DNA from: a marine actinobacterium MedAcidi-G3 | Lineage (GTDB): Bacteria; Actinomycetota; Acidimicrobiia; Acidimicrobiales; Poriferisodalaceae | Assembly (NCBI GenBank): GCA_000817105.1 | Contig: JUEP01000006.1 | Location: 1 to 64,000, forward strand | Direction: 5' to 3' | DNA: 64,000 bases | Part shown: in pieces, positions 46,741 through 54,350 of the stretch | Numbering within the stretch: position 1 is the stretch's first letter | How the letters are laid out: each line of letters begins with the position of its first letter | Position numbers and translations under genes: made by a program | The notes under the pieces: model-generated | Told to the model about the DNA's origin: nothing | Databases searched by the model: none | Seen by the model: the letters and a program-made list of their open reading frames with translations, nothing else

Positions 46741-47844
46741 TTAAAAGGTTTTACCGGTTGTCTTATTTGCCCAGCTATCCCGTCCTTGGGCAAGATCCGA
46801 GTCAGCTAAATTCACGTAGCCGGCATCAACGACGTACTTCTGGCCCTCGTCGCTGAGCATGAACTCAATGAAGCCCTTAACAGCTGGGTCGTCTGCTTGA
46901 GCGACGTCTACGTAGGTGTAGAGGAAGCGAGCGATGGGGAATGACGCATCAGCAATCGTTGCGGGAGACGGGGCCACGCAACCGTCGCCTCCGTCAACTT
47001 CAAGCAGCTTTACTTCGTCTCTCGCTTCGTCTGCGAAAGCGAAACCTACCCAACCAAGGCTGTACTTGTTGCCTGCTATTCCATCAATAATTACGTTGTC
47101 ATTCGCAGAAGCGTTGTAGTCGGGGCGAACGGCATAATTGGCGTCTGCTTCACCCGCCTCGGCACGTTCTTCCCAAACGTCTTCTAATGCAATTTCAATG
47201 AAACTGTCGAATGTTCCTGATTCTTCACCTGGAGCAAAGATCTCGAGGTCACCTTCTGGGAATGGTCCCGTTCCGCCAATCTCTGCATTGAGACTATTCG
47301 CGTCAGACCACTTACTAAAGCCGGTCGCTTCAACACCAACAAGACTGTAAAGATCAGCGAAATTTAGACACTCGACAGCATCATTCTCAATTGAAGTGAT
47401 GGCGGAGATCCCGTCGATACCGACACGAAACTCAATAAACTCGATCCCTTTTTCTTCCAAGCAAGCAACTTCTTTGTCCTTAATCTGACGTGAACTGTTC
47501 CAAATTGGAACTTCTCCAGCGCACGCAGCCTTGTGCCCATCACCAGAACCAGGTCCTGAGACTGAGAAAGCAACATCAGGATGTAATTCAGAGAAAGCTT
47601 CAGCCAGCAAATTAGTGACAGGCTCAACTGTCGAAGAGCCCGTGATCATCAACGAGCCACTCAGGGCGGCTTCAGGATCAGAGCTTGACTCCGCAGAGCT
47701 ACTTGCTGATGAGCTTGCTGATGAGGAAGGGGCATCTGAATCGTCGCCACAAGATGCAGCGAGCATTCCAAAGACGGCGAACAGAGCCACCACAAGCAGC
47801 CTCGTACTGCGAGGGATAAGATTAGTAAGTTTCATGCTCGGCAA
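46741..47844 (-). CDS. pstS: phosphate-binding lipoprotein PstS
   Basis: 367 residues. The signal peptide ends with the lipobox LAASC, followed by a Ser/Asp-rich linker. The phosphate-binding motifs SLMITGSSTVEPVT, FSVSGPGSGDG and GEESGTFDSF are in the PstS order, and a C-terminal DEGQKYVVDAGYVNL segment is present. Starts at 47844 or 47835. First gene of the phosphate block, with PHO-box-like repeats 54 nt upstream. Confidence 0.96.
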   Translation of the reverse strand: MPSMKLTNLIPRSTRLLVVALFAVFGMLAASCGDDSDAPSSSASSSASSSAESSSDPEAALSGSLMITGSSTVEPVTNLLAEAFSELHPDVAFSVSGPGSGDGHKAACAGEVPIWNSSRQIKDKEVACLEEKGIEFIEFRVGIDGISAITSIENDAVECLNFADLYSLVGVEATGFSKWSDANSLNAEIGGTGPFPEGDLEIFAPGEESGTFDSFIEIALEDVWEERAEAGEADANYAVRPDYNASANDNVIIDGIAGNKYSLGWVGFAFADEARDEVKLLEVDGGDGCVAPSPATIADASFPIARFLYTYVDVAQADDPAVKGFIEFMLSDEGQKYVVDAGYVNLADSDLAQGRDSWANKTTGKTF

Positions 47845-47897
47845 GCTAAAGGCGGACTATGACGAAATCGCCTAGAACTCGTGAATTGGCGTCATCT

Positions 47898-47930
47898 ATT
47901 CGGTAAACGAATGGTTAACAACCTCGTTAC
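47898..47930 (-). promoter_or_regulatory. PHO box: three 11-nt direct repeats before pstS
   Basis: On the minus strand three units occur at exact 11-nt spacing, beginning GTAACGAG, GTTAACCA and GTTTACCG. Streptomyces PhoP and mycobacterial RegX3 bind 11-nt direct repeats with a GTTCACC-like core. The array ends 54 nt before the pstS start, suitable for activation under phosphate limitation by the regulator encoded at 41306. Confidence 0.7.
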
Positions 47931-48011
47931 AGATAGTTGTGAGGATTAGACGATCCCAAGACAGAATCAAACAAGCTCTGTTGTTATCTCGGCGATACCC
48001 GGTTTAAAAAG

Positions 48012-48383
48012 CTAGCCGACTTCGTCTTCTTCAGGGACACCTAAGTCCCATTCGAGGTGCAGATTTTCGCGTTCTGCGTCGCGGTTCACACGTTCACGAT
48101 TACGTCGGAACTGGGGGTCATGTGGCGGAAGAAGTTGCAGACGAGCAATTGTTCGACGTCGAAACTCATCGACGACAGCTTGTTCCCCAAACAGTCCTTG
48201 TATATCCCAGTGCGGAGAGACCGGTCCCAGGTACACGACTCGTATACCAGTCTCGGGGGGTGGTAATTCTTCTTCAGTTTCGAAGTTAGTCACCGATGCT
48301 CCTTCGCCAACGAGTCCCTTACTGTAGCGGCGGGAAGAGTCGGAACCTTTAGTGCCGATAAACCTTTGGCTGTATGGCTCCAT
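48012..48383 (-). CDS. conserved-looking hypothetical protein
   Basis: A 123-residue soluble protein, unrecognised. The middle has GIRVVYLGPVSPHWDIQGLFG, then an Arg-rich helix DEFRRRTIARLQLLPPHDPQFRRNRERV (parts), and the tail is acidic. No signal or membrane segment. The reading frame is uninterrupted with good codon pattern; it lies between pstS and the first WhiB gene on the minus strand. Confidence 0.55.
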   Translation of the reverse strand: MEPYSQRFIGTKGSDSSRRYSKGLVGEGASVTNFETEEELPPPETGIRVVYLGPVSPHWDIQGLFGEQAVVDEFRRRTIARLQLLPPHDPQFRRNRERVNRDAERENLHLEWDLGVPEEDEVG

Positions 48384-48504
48384 CTATCAAGAAATAAAAA
48401 TTTCATAAAAACTGCAGTAATGGGGAACCTTTTAGTCTCCTCGAGCGTCATAGTCGTAACGACCGGCAAGCTACAAGCGTTGCCGCAATCTTTGGAGTGC
48501 TGAC

Positions 48505-48777
48505 ATGAGCCATATTTCCACAGAGACAACTTGGATGAATATCGGTAATTGCGCGAACCAGCATCCATCAATTTTTTTCCCGAGTGACGGAGTTGGAGTT
48601 GAACGAGCAAAGAAACTCTGTGAGGGCTGTGTTTCTCAAGTCCCATGCTTGGAATACGCCTTAGCTAACCGTGTGGAGCACGGTGTGTGGGGTGGAGCTT
48701 CTGAACGTCAACGACGTCGAATTCTAAAAGCACGTCGACAATCACGACTACAGAACACCGCCGTTGAGATTTCTTAG
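48505..48777 (+). CDS. WhiB-family Fe-S transcription factor
   Basis: A 90-residue WhiB-like protein. Four cysteines (NCANQ, LCEGCVSQVPC) should hold a [4Fe-4S] cluster, followed by the G[VI]WGG turn (HGVWGGASERQRRR) and a basic C-terminal tail for DNA. WhiB proteins are found almost only in actinobacteria and their phages. It converges with tatA. Confidence 0.95.
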   Translation: MSHISTETTWMNIGNCANQHPSIFFPSDGVGVERAKKLCEGCVSQVPCLEYALANRVEHGVWGGASERQRRRILKARRQSRLQNTAVEIS

Positions 48778-48795
48778 CCTCTCAAAATATTGATG

Positions 48796-48966
48796 TCAGC
48801 TATCTGACGAATCCTCTGATGGCTTCGAACTGCTGTCGTCCAACCCGTCTTTAAATTCTTTTTGTGCTTGTCCTAACGAACGCGCCAGCTTGGGGAGCTT
48901 GGCTCCGCCAAACAAAACCAAAACGATTACAAGGATGATGAGGAGTTCTGAGCCGCCAAGATTCAC
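48796..48966 (-). CDS. tatA: twin-arginine translocase subunit TatA
   Basis: A 56-residue protein from GTG 48966. It has a short N-terminal extracytoplasmic part, one membrane helix (LLIILVIVLVLFG), the FGxxKLP hinge (FGGAKLPKLARSLG) and an amphipathic helix ending in an acidic/Ser tail. This is the TatA/E pattern. It exports folded proteins such as the twin-arginine lipoprotein at 60275. tatC and tatB are not in the window. Confidence 0.9.
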   Translation of the reverse strand: MNLGGSELLIILVIVLVLFGGAKLPKLARSLGQAQKEFKDGLDDSSSKPSEDSSDS

Positions 48967-49023
48967 GCCTCTCAGGCTACCAGTGGTCTGAACTTGGGAT
49001 TGAAAGCCTTGCGCTTAGGTTTA

Positions 49024-49329
49024 CTAACTTGCCCGTTCCGCAGCTGCGCGACGGGCAAGCGCACGCTGTCGACGCAGACGCCGACGCTCACGCTCACTCA
49101 TGCCACCCCAGATCCCAAACTTCTCTCCGTGGCTCAGGGCATACTCCAAGCAGTCTTCACGAACTACACAGCCTCGACACACTTCTTTAGCTTCTTTAGT
49201 GCTTGCTCCCCGTTCAGGAAAAAACAAATCGGGGTCGACACCGAGACAATTTGCGTAGTCCCACCAACTACTTTCTTCTGTTTGGCCGCCACCGTCATCC
49301 ACAAACGCCATTTGTTTCCGCCCTAACAA
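49024..49329 (-). CDS. WhiB-family Fe-S transcription factor
   Basis: A 101-residue WhiB-like protein; ATG 49311 (MAFVDDGG) is an alternative start. Cluster cysteines are in YANCLG and VCRGCVVREDC, followed by FGIWGGMSERERRRLRRQ and an Ala/Arg tail. The C-terminal half resembles the WhiB2/WhmD type, which controls septation in relatives, but paralogue assignment is uncertain. It differs clearly from the WhiB at 48505, so the two are not a recent duplicate. Confidence 0.94.
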   Translation of the reverse strand: MLGRKQMAFVDDGGGQTEESSWWDYANCLGVDPDLFFPERGASTKEAKEVCRGCVVREDCLEYALSHGEKFGIWGGMSERERRRLRRQRALARRAAAERAS

Positions 49330-49532
49330 CTGTCTCGACCCGTCAAGATGACGCAGTCGTAATTACACGCGTGTCATTGAACACCCGTTCAGTCGAATAA
49401 TCAAGAAAAACTGCGGGTTTCTTCAGTCTTTTCTGTGATTTCAGTGGGCAGGTTTAAGTCAGGGACAAAAACAACGCGTATTTGTTCAAAGTTTTCTTTC
49501 CAATCAGGTTACGCGCGAGGCAGACTGGCCGT

Positions 49533-49628
49533 GGAGGTGTCTGAGCGCCTGGTGGGCTCCCCCGCCTTCAAAGCGGGCGGGACGGGCGATCCCCGTCCGG
49601 CGGGTTCGATTCCCGTCCACCTCCGCCA
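49533..49628 (+). tRNA. selC: tRNA-Sec (UCA), selC
   Basis: A 96-nt tRNA with encoded CCA. Anticodon loop CTTCAAA (49566-49572) gives anticodon UCA, which reads UGA. The anticodon stem is CCCGC/GCGGG. A long variable arm (GGACGGG/CCCGTCC, 7 bp) and extended D stem are class-II/Sec features. The acceptor pairs GGAGGTG with CACCTCC, then a U-C opposition at the eighth position of the 8+5 helix usual in bacterial tRNA-Sec. Discriminator is G. A serine tRNA would carry UGA or GCU, not UCA. It supports the selenoprotein at 22153; selA, selB and selD are not in the window. Confidence 0.93.
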
Positions 49629-49681
49629 AATCTGTCTAACTTATTCCCCCAGAACCCACAATCTAACGGAAAGGAACCAAC

Positions 49682-49756
49682 GTGAAAAAGCTTCTTCTCA
49701 TGATCGTCGTCGGAGCCTTAGTGGCAATTGCTACTCGAAAACTCTCCGAAAACTAA
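49682..49756 (+). CDS. 24-residue membrane peptide (DLW-39-like start)
   Basis: From GTG 49682, preceded by ggaaagga at a suitable distance. The peptide starts KKLLLMIVVGALVAIA and ends TRKLSEN: a basic start, one membrane helix, and a short polar tail. The opening resembles the small actinobacterial DLW-39 family, but the DLW motif is absent. It follows selC by 53 nt. Function unknown. Confidence 0.55.
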   Translation: MKKLLLMIVVGALVAIATRKLSEN

Positions 49757-49795
49757 CGCCGCCAATTAGATGACATCTGGACTGTTATAAGAAAA

Positions 49796-50746
49796 TTAAA
49801 CGCCCAGTAGGTCGCGTGCACCCGTGTCGCTGCTTGGGTGTCGCAGCTTGGACATAGCTCGTGCTTCAATCTGACGTATTCGTTCGCGGGTGAGGTTGAA
49901 GTGTTCTCCTACCTCTTCCAAAGTTCGCGGTTCGCCTCGATCAAGACCAAACCTGAGTTTCAGAATTTCTCTTTCTCTTTCGTCAAGAGGTCCTAGCAGC
50001 TTTGTGATTTCATCCGGAAGACGTGCAACGGCCGCTGCTTCTTCTGGATCTTCCGCGTTTCTATCTTCAACAACGTCACCTAGCTCTGCGTCGCCGTCCT
50101 CGCGCAGAGGTTCAGATAGCGACAGCGGTTCTGCTGCAAAACGCAGCGCTTCTGAGACCTTGTCTTCAGGCATGTCAACTTCTACCGACAATTCAGCGAG
50201 GGTAGCTGGACGACCATATTTGAGTTCCAACCGGGAACGAGCTTTTTGGAGTCGAGCGAGGGTATCGCCTGCGTGTACTGGAAGTCTGATTGTTCGACCG
50301 GTGTTTGCGATACCTCGAGTTATCGCTTGACGAATCCACCATGTCGCATATGTAGAGAATTTGAAACCTTTACGCCAGTCGAACTTTTCGACAGCGTGCA
50401 TGAGGCCAAGGTTTCCTTCTTGAATCAAGTCAAGAAGGGGAAGCCCTGATGCCTGGTACTTTTTAGCTATCGATACAACAAGCCTCAAGTTCGATTGAAC
50501 GAAAGTCCGTTCAGCTCGTTCGCCTTTACGGTCGGCTCGACGCAGCTCCCGCCGTTTTGTTGAAGTGATGACTGATCCATCTGCCAGTTGATCGGCATCG
50601 AGCGCTGTTCGAGCTTCAGTACCGGCTTCAATTTCTTGCGCCAGCCGAACTTCGTCGTCCTTCGTTAGAAGTGGATACTGTCCGATATCGGTGAGGTAAA
50701 GACGAACTAGGTCTTCTTCATCTCTTTCGACCCGATTCTTGGCCAC
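49796..50746 (-). CDS. RNA polymerase sigma-70 factor, primary-like (group 1/2)
   Basis: 316 residues with region 1.2 (VRLYLTDIGQYPLLTKDDE), region 2 (LIQEGNLGLMHAVEKFDWRKG and FSTYATWWIRQAI), region 3 and region 4 (TLEEVGEHFNLTRERIRQIE). Region 2.4/4.2 look like vegetative factors, but the short N-terminus with no region 1.1 resembles SigB-type principal-like factors of mycobacteria. Which role it plays cannot be decided without seeing the other sigma genes. Confidence 0.92.
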   Translation of the reverse strand: MAKNRVERDEEDLVRLYLTDIGQYPLLTKDDEVRLAQEIEAGTEARTALDADQLADGSVITSTKRRELRRADRKGERAERTFVQSNLRLVVSIAKKYQASGLPLLDLIQEGNLGLMHAVEKFDWRKGFKFSTYATWWIRQAITRGIANTGRTIRLPVHAGDTLARLQKARSRLELKYGRPATLAELSVEVDMPEDKVSEALRFAAEPLSLSEPLREDGDAELGDVVEDRNAEDPEEAAAVARLPDEITKLLGPLDEREREILKLRFGLDRGEPRTLEEVGEHFNLTRERIRQIEARAMSKLRHPSSDTGARDLLGV

Positions 50747-50920
50747 CTTCTGACCTCTCTCCCCCGACCAGTGAAGACGACTACAAAGTAGTGCCTTCCG
50801 CCGGTACGCTCGTCACTTCAACGAAACGATCTAATTCCCAGACCCTTACTTACGAGCCTAATCGCTTGCCTGGAAACTACCGGCTGGAATCGCGATTTCC
50901 GACACGGACTGTGAGCAGAA

Positions 50921-51256
50921 ATGACCGAACCGACAGCAATGCCTGACGATGACCTTGAAATTGCTCTTCTAAAGCTGACCTTCCAAGCAACTGAGCCAGA
51001 TCTTTTGATTCCGATCTTGTCTAAGTACGTGGTCATGACCCGTAAAGAGGCAGAATGTCGCAATGCTGATTTGTGTGTGTCGTTTGCTGACCCGAATCGA
51101 TTTGTGATCATAGAAAAATGGGAATCGGATGATGCCGCACGAAGGCATTTCGACTCTCCTGTTATGGTCGAAATGGCAGCATCGTGTTCGGGGATACTCA
51201 CCGAACGTCCAGATATCGATCTCCTACAGGGTCTCAGCGCCCACGATTTGAACTGA
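50921..51256 (+). CDS. antibiotic biosynthesis monooxygenase (ABM) fold protein
   Basis: A 111-residue single-domain protein. The pattern ALLKLTFQA, RKEAECRNADLCVSFADPNRFVIIEKWES (parts) and DDAARRHFDSP is that of dimeric alpha-beta ABM/YgiN proteins. Some relatives are quinol monooxygenases; the substrate is unknown here. It lies 9 nt before the epimerase gene and is likely in one operon with it. Confidence 0.82.
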   Translation: MTEPTAMPDDDLEIALLKLTFQATEPDLLIPILSKYVVMTRKEAECRNADLCVSFADPNRFVIIEKWESDDAARRHFDSPVMVEMAASCSGILTERPDIDLLQGLSAHDLN

Positions 51257-51265
51257 AAGGTCAGC

Positions 51266-52213
51266 GTGACGAAGCGAGCTTTGGTTTGCGGTGCAGGTGG
51301 CTTCATTGGAAGCCATTTGGTTAAACGTCTAGCCGCTGACGGCTACTGGGTGCGAGGTGTCGACCTCAAAGAACCAGAGTGGGAAGCCAGCCAAGCCGAT
51401 GAATTTATGGTGGCAGACCTCCGTGACCCAAAAGCTGCAACGGAAGCACTCAACGGTGGATTTGATGAGGTCTACCAACTTGCCGCAGACATGGGGGGCA
51501 TGGGATTTATTCATTCGGCAGAAACCCAAATCATGCATAACAGCATGTTGGTAAACGTCAACCTTGTTGAAGCAGCAGCACGAGCCGAGATCGATCGTTA
51601 TTTCTTGGCTAGTTCAGTGTGCGTATATCGCGATATGGACTTGGGGGAATCAGAGCTCACAGAGGATGATGCCTACCCAGCTTTGCCAGACAACGAATAT
51701 GGCTGGGAGAAGTTGTATGCCGAAAGAGCGGTTGCCTCCTATGCAAGGGAGGGCCGCTTCCAAGCGCGGATAGCTCGATTCCAAAATTGTTACGGTCCGC
51801 AAGGCACATGGAAAGGCGGTCGCGAAAAAGCGCCGGCTGCTTTGTGTCGCAAGGTAGCTGAATCAACTGATGGGACAATCGAAGTGTGGGGAGATGGCAC
51901 TGCCGTCCGCAGTTTCGTCTATGTCGATGACCTCGTAGATGGTGTAAGACGTCTCGTCGATAGCGATTGCAGCGATCCCACAAACATTGGGACACGGGAA
52001 TATGTTTCAGTTCGAGAGCTTGTTCAGCTTGTTGCCTCGGCAGCGGGAAAGGAAATTGACCCGGTGTGGGTGCCCGGCCCGGTTGGGGTGCAGAATCGAA
52101 ACTTCTCTAATGACCGAATCGAATCACTCGGTTTCGATCCGAAGTTCAACCTAGCCGAAGGTCTTGCACATACTTACCGTTGGATTGCTAATCAGGTAAC
52201 GCAGCGACCCTGA
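51266..52213 (+). CDS. GDP-mannose 3,5-epimerase-like SDR
   Basis: A 315-residue extended SDR, GTG start. The NAD site is GAGGFIGSHLVKRL and the catalytic pair is in NEYGWEKLYAE. Features specific to GDP-mannose 3,5-epimerases are present in order: LAADMGGMGFI, SSVCVY with the catalytic-type Cys, and GPQGTWKGGREKAPAA. In plants this enzyme converts GDP-D-mannose to GDP-L-galactose; bacterial relatives feed surface polysaccharides. No sugar transferase genes are nearby. Confidence 0.9.
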   Translation: MTKRALVCGAGGFIGSHLVKRLAADGYWVRGVDLKEPEWEASQADEFMVADLRDPKAATEALNGGFDEVYQLAADMGGMGFIHSAETQIMHNSMLVNVNLVEAAARAEIDRYFLASSVCVYRDMDLGESELTEDDAYPALPDNEYGWEKLYAERAVASYAREGRFQARIARFQNCYGPQGTWKGGREKAPAALCRKVAESTDGTIEVWGDGTAVRSFVYVDDLVDGVRRLVDSDCSDPTNIGTREYVSVRELVQLVASAAGKEIDPVWVPGPVGVQNRNFSNDRIESLGFDPKFNLAEGLAHTYRWIANQVTQRP

Positions 52214-52228
52214 TTCGAAGGTCATCTC

Positions 52229-52771
52229 TTAAGAAATCCGACAGCCTTCTGATATCCGTTCGATTTCCGTCCAGCTAAGTTCACTCGATTCCCAGAGCTT
52301 TTCGAAAGCTGAATCTGCGAGGTCGGTAAAGCCGTGTCGATTTCGGAATTGATAGAGACGGCGTTGGCGCTGCCCGCCTATGCCAAGTCGTTCAAGTCGA
52401 CCAACACAATGAACGTCCCATGCTGCGAATTGCATCAAGTCCAAATCATCATCAGCCGGTGTGTCATCGAATCGACCAGATCGGCGGTCCAAGATTCGAA
52501 GTAGTAGCCGTCCGACAGTGTCTTTGGTCCGAGCTGTACCGAATTGGCGGGGTCTTTTAGTGTTTTCTAGCGCGCCACCATCAACCCAGAGCTCTATCGG
52601 ATCATAACTTGTTACTTTGCTTCGACCGAGAGGGGATCCCTCATCAATTTCAAGCTTGATGGTTTCTTCCAGTCCGAGCCGTTCCGCTACTTCAGCAACA
52701 ACTTCACCGATAACGGCGGCGTCGTAGAAAACCATCTCGAAAGACTCGGGTGCCACTGACACCTGAGTCAT
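52229..52771 (-). CDS. unknown protein, third gene of ferritin-like cassette
   Basis: A 180-residue soluble protein, not recognised. It begins with a beta-rich 70 residues (FEMVFYDAAVIGEVVAEVAERLG, parts, then IKLEIDEGSPLG), followed by helices including LMQFAAWDVHCVGRLERLG. No signal or membrane segment. The start overlaps the preceding stop by 1 nt (TAATG), so it should be made together with the two ferritin-like proteins. Confidence 0.6.
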   Translation of the reverse strand: MTQVSVAPESFEMVFYDAAVIGEVVAEVAERLGLEETIKLEIDEGSPLGRSKVTSYDPIELWVDGGALENTKRPRQFGTARTKDTVGRLLLRILDRRSGRFDDTPADDDLDLMQFAAWDVHCVGRLERLGIGGQRQRRLYQFRNRHGFTDLADSAFEKLWESSELSWTEIERISEGCRIS

Positions 52772-53571
52772 TAGCTAGCTGCCTCAACTCTGGCGTCTCT
52801 CGACATATCAGCGATTTCATCAATCTCGTCGTCACTGAAGCCGGCTAGTTCACGGAACCTTCTTGTTAGCTGAATAGGGCTGTCGTCGTCTTCACCCCGA
52901 AATCCGTTAAAGGAAAAGAGCCTGTCGACAATCTTTTGAAATTCCAAGGCCTTGTCGAGACGTTCTTTGTCATTTTCGGTAAGTCGCCGCAGCCAATCGG
53001 AACCCATCTTCACGTGCGTGACTTCGTCAGCCAACATCCAGTCTTCACAGAATTCCAGGACAGGGTCGCCTGCTAGGTTCCCAAATTCTTTCATGGTGTT
53101 GAAGACATCTATAGCGAGGCCTTCTAGCGCTCTATTCACCCCTGTTAGACGCAAGACGGGGTCTGGGTTGCATGCTGCTTCATACAGAAGACCATTCTCA
53201 GCGAATTCACCCAGCTCGGTTCCCATATGTTCTGCTAACGAAACCGAGATTTCGCAATGACGAGCTTCGTCCCAGCACTGGCGGGCCATATCAAGCTTTA
53301 ACGCAAGGGGGACATCTTCTCCAACTTCAAAATCCCAACAAGTACGGCCGGCACCTTCAAGAGCTTGAATTTCACCGACGAAAATACCGTGCATCAAGGC
53401 TCGAGCTCGATCCGGGCCATTGGCTAGTTCGGGTGTCAGTTTGGCTAAGCGATCACCACTATTTCCTCCAGCTACCCTCGCTCCGCGAGGATCACCTAAA
53501 CGTTGCTCATTCGTTTGCCGAATGAACCGGGCATCACGTGCCAATTCTTCGGCGGGAAAGATTTTTCTCAT
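52771..53571 (-). CDS. ferritin-like di-iron domain protein
   Basis: 266 residues, nearly all helical. Candidate di-iron ligands are the Glu of VGEIQALEG, the ExxH of WDEARHCEI (about 109-117) and the ExxH of LADEVTHVKMG (about 191), the classic E-ExxH-...-ExxH bundle of ferritin-like enzymes (DUF455-like). The substrate is unknown. It overlaps both neighbours by 1 nt. Confidence 0.72.
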   Translation of the reverse strand: MRKIFPAEELARDARFIRQTNEQRLGDPRGARVAGGNSGDRLAKLTPELANGPDRARALMHGIFVGEIQALEGAGRTCWDFEVGEDVPLALKLDMARQCWDEARHCEISVSLAEHMGTELGEFAENGLLYEAACNPDPVLRLTGVNRALEGLAIDVFNTMKEFGNLAGDPVLEFCEDWMLADEVTHVKMGSDWLRRLTENDKERLDKALEFQKIVDRLFSFNGFRGEDDDSPIQLTRRFRELAGFSDDEIDEIADMSRDARVEAAS

Positions 53572-54251
53572 CAGTTCTCCTCTGGCAGATCTATATAGGG
53601 GTCTCCGATTGAACCGGGGCCGGCAATGCCTCCTGCCGCCAGCATAAGCTTCTCGAGCTTGGTTTGATGAACCATGGCCCGATCAATTTCTTCGTCGGAT
53701 TCGATCATCGATTGAATCAACATTTCGCCTTCACGCCAGTCGTTGAATTCATCTTGAAGAATGAAGTCCAAAATTCGCACGGTAGGCATATCGGTTATCT
53801 CAGATGTCCCATTGCGGTGATAGGTGTAGGCAGCGATCTTGTGAGGGATAAGGACTCGATATACCCCAACTAACTTTTCGATCGTCATATCCGGACCCTC
53901 AGGTTCAGTCATCGCATCAATAAAAGCGACCATATGGTCGTTAGCTGCGACCGTCAGACGATCAGTCTTCATCTCACGCAATTCAGGAAGGCGCTTGTCG
54001 AATAACTCAGCGTGCCACGCGTGGTGGTAGCAGTGAGTGCCTAAGCGCAGTTTGACATCAAGTTCGGGAACCGTGGCGACCCAACCACCAAGCGCTTCAA
54101 AGAGTTTCAGTTCAACCCATTTGTAATGACCGACGCGCTTGGCTGTTTCTTCGACATCAAATAATCCTGGGAGAGCTCGTCGATCCCAGGGTGCGAACGG
54201 CTCTCTGGGTCTCTTAGTTTCGGCCATTAACGTTTTCCCTTGCAGATTCAT
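53571..54251 (-). CDS. ferritin-like/unknown helical protein, first gene of cassette
   Basis: A 226-residue helical protein; ATG at 54227 (MAETKRPRE) is an alternative start. His/Glu-rich helices GTHCYHHAWHAELFDKRLPEL and LQDEFNDWREGEML could be a second four-helix metal bundle, but the ExxH pairs are less clear than in the next gene. It ends TGATG, sharing one base with the following start. Function unknown. Confidence 0.6.
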   Translation of the reverse strand: MNLQGKTLMAETKRPREPFAPWDRRALPGLFDVEETAKRVGHYKWVELKLFEALGGWVATVPELDVKLRLGTHCYHHAWHAELFDKRLPELREMKTDRLTVAANDHMVAFIDAMTEPEGPDMTIEKLVGVYRVLIPHKIAAYTYHRNGTSEITDMPTVRILDFILQDEFNDWREGEMLIQSMIESDEEIDRAMVHQTKLEKLMLAAGGIAGPGSIGDPYIDLPEEN

Positions 54252-54350
54252 TCAGTTTCGTGAACCGACTTCACCCTTACCTTAAGTGTCGGTGAGCTTA
54301 TCGGCCGTTTAGTGAAAATAGGAAGCCTAAAATGTTCCTCGTTTGAGGCG

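Noticed and set aside
49533-49628. tRNA-Ser reading of the long-variable-arm tRNA
   Set aside because: The anticodon is UCA, not a serine anticodon, and the loop CTTCAAA matches tRNA-Sec.
49435-49773. 112-codon plus-strand ORF
   Set aside because: It runs through the tRNA-Sec gene and has no recognisable protein features.
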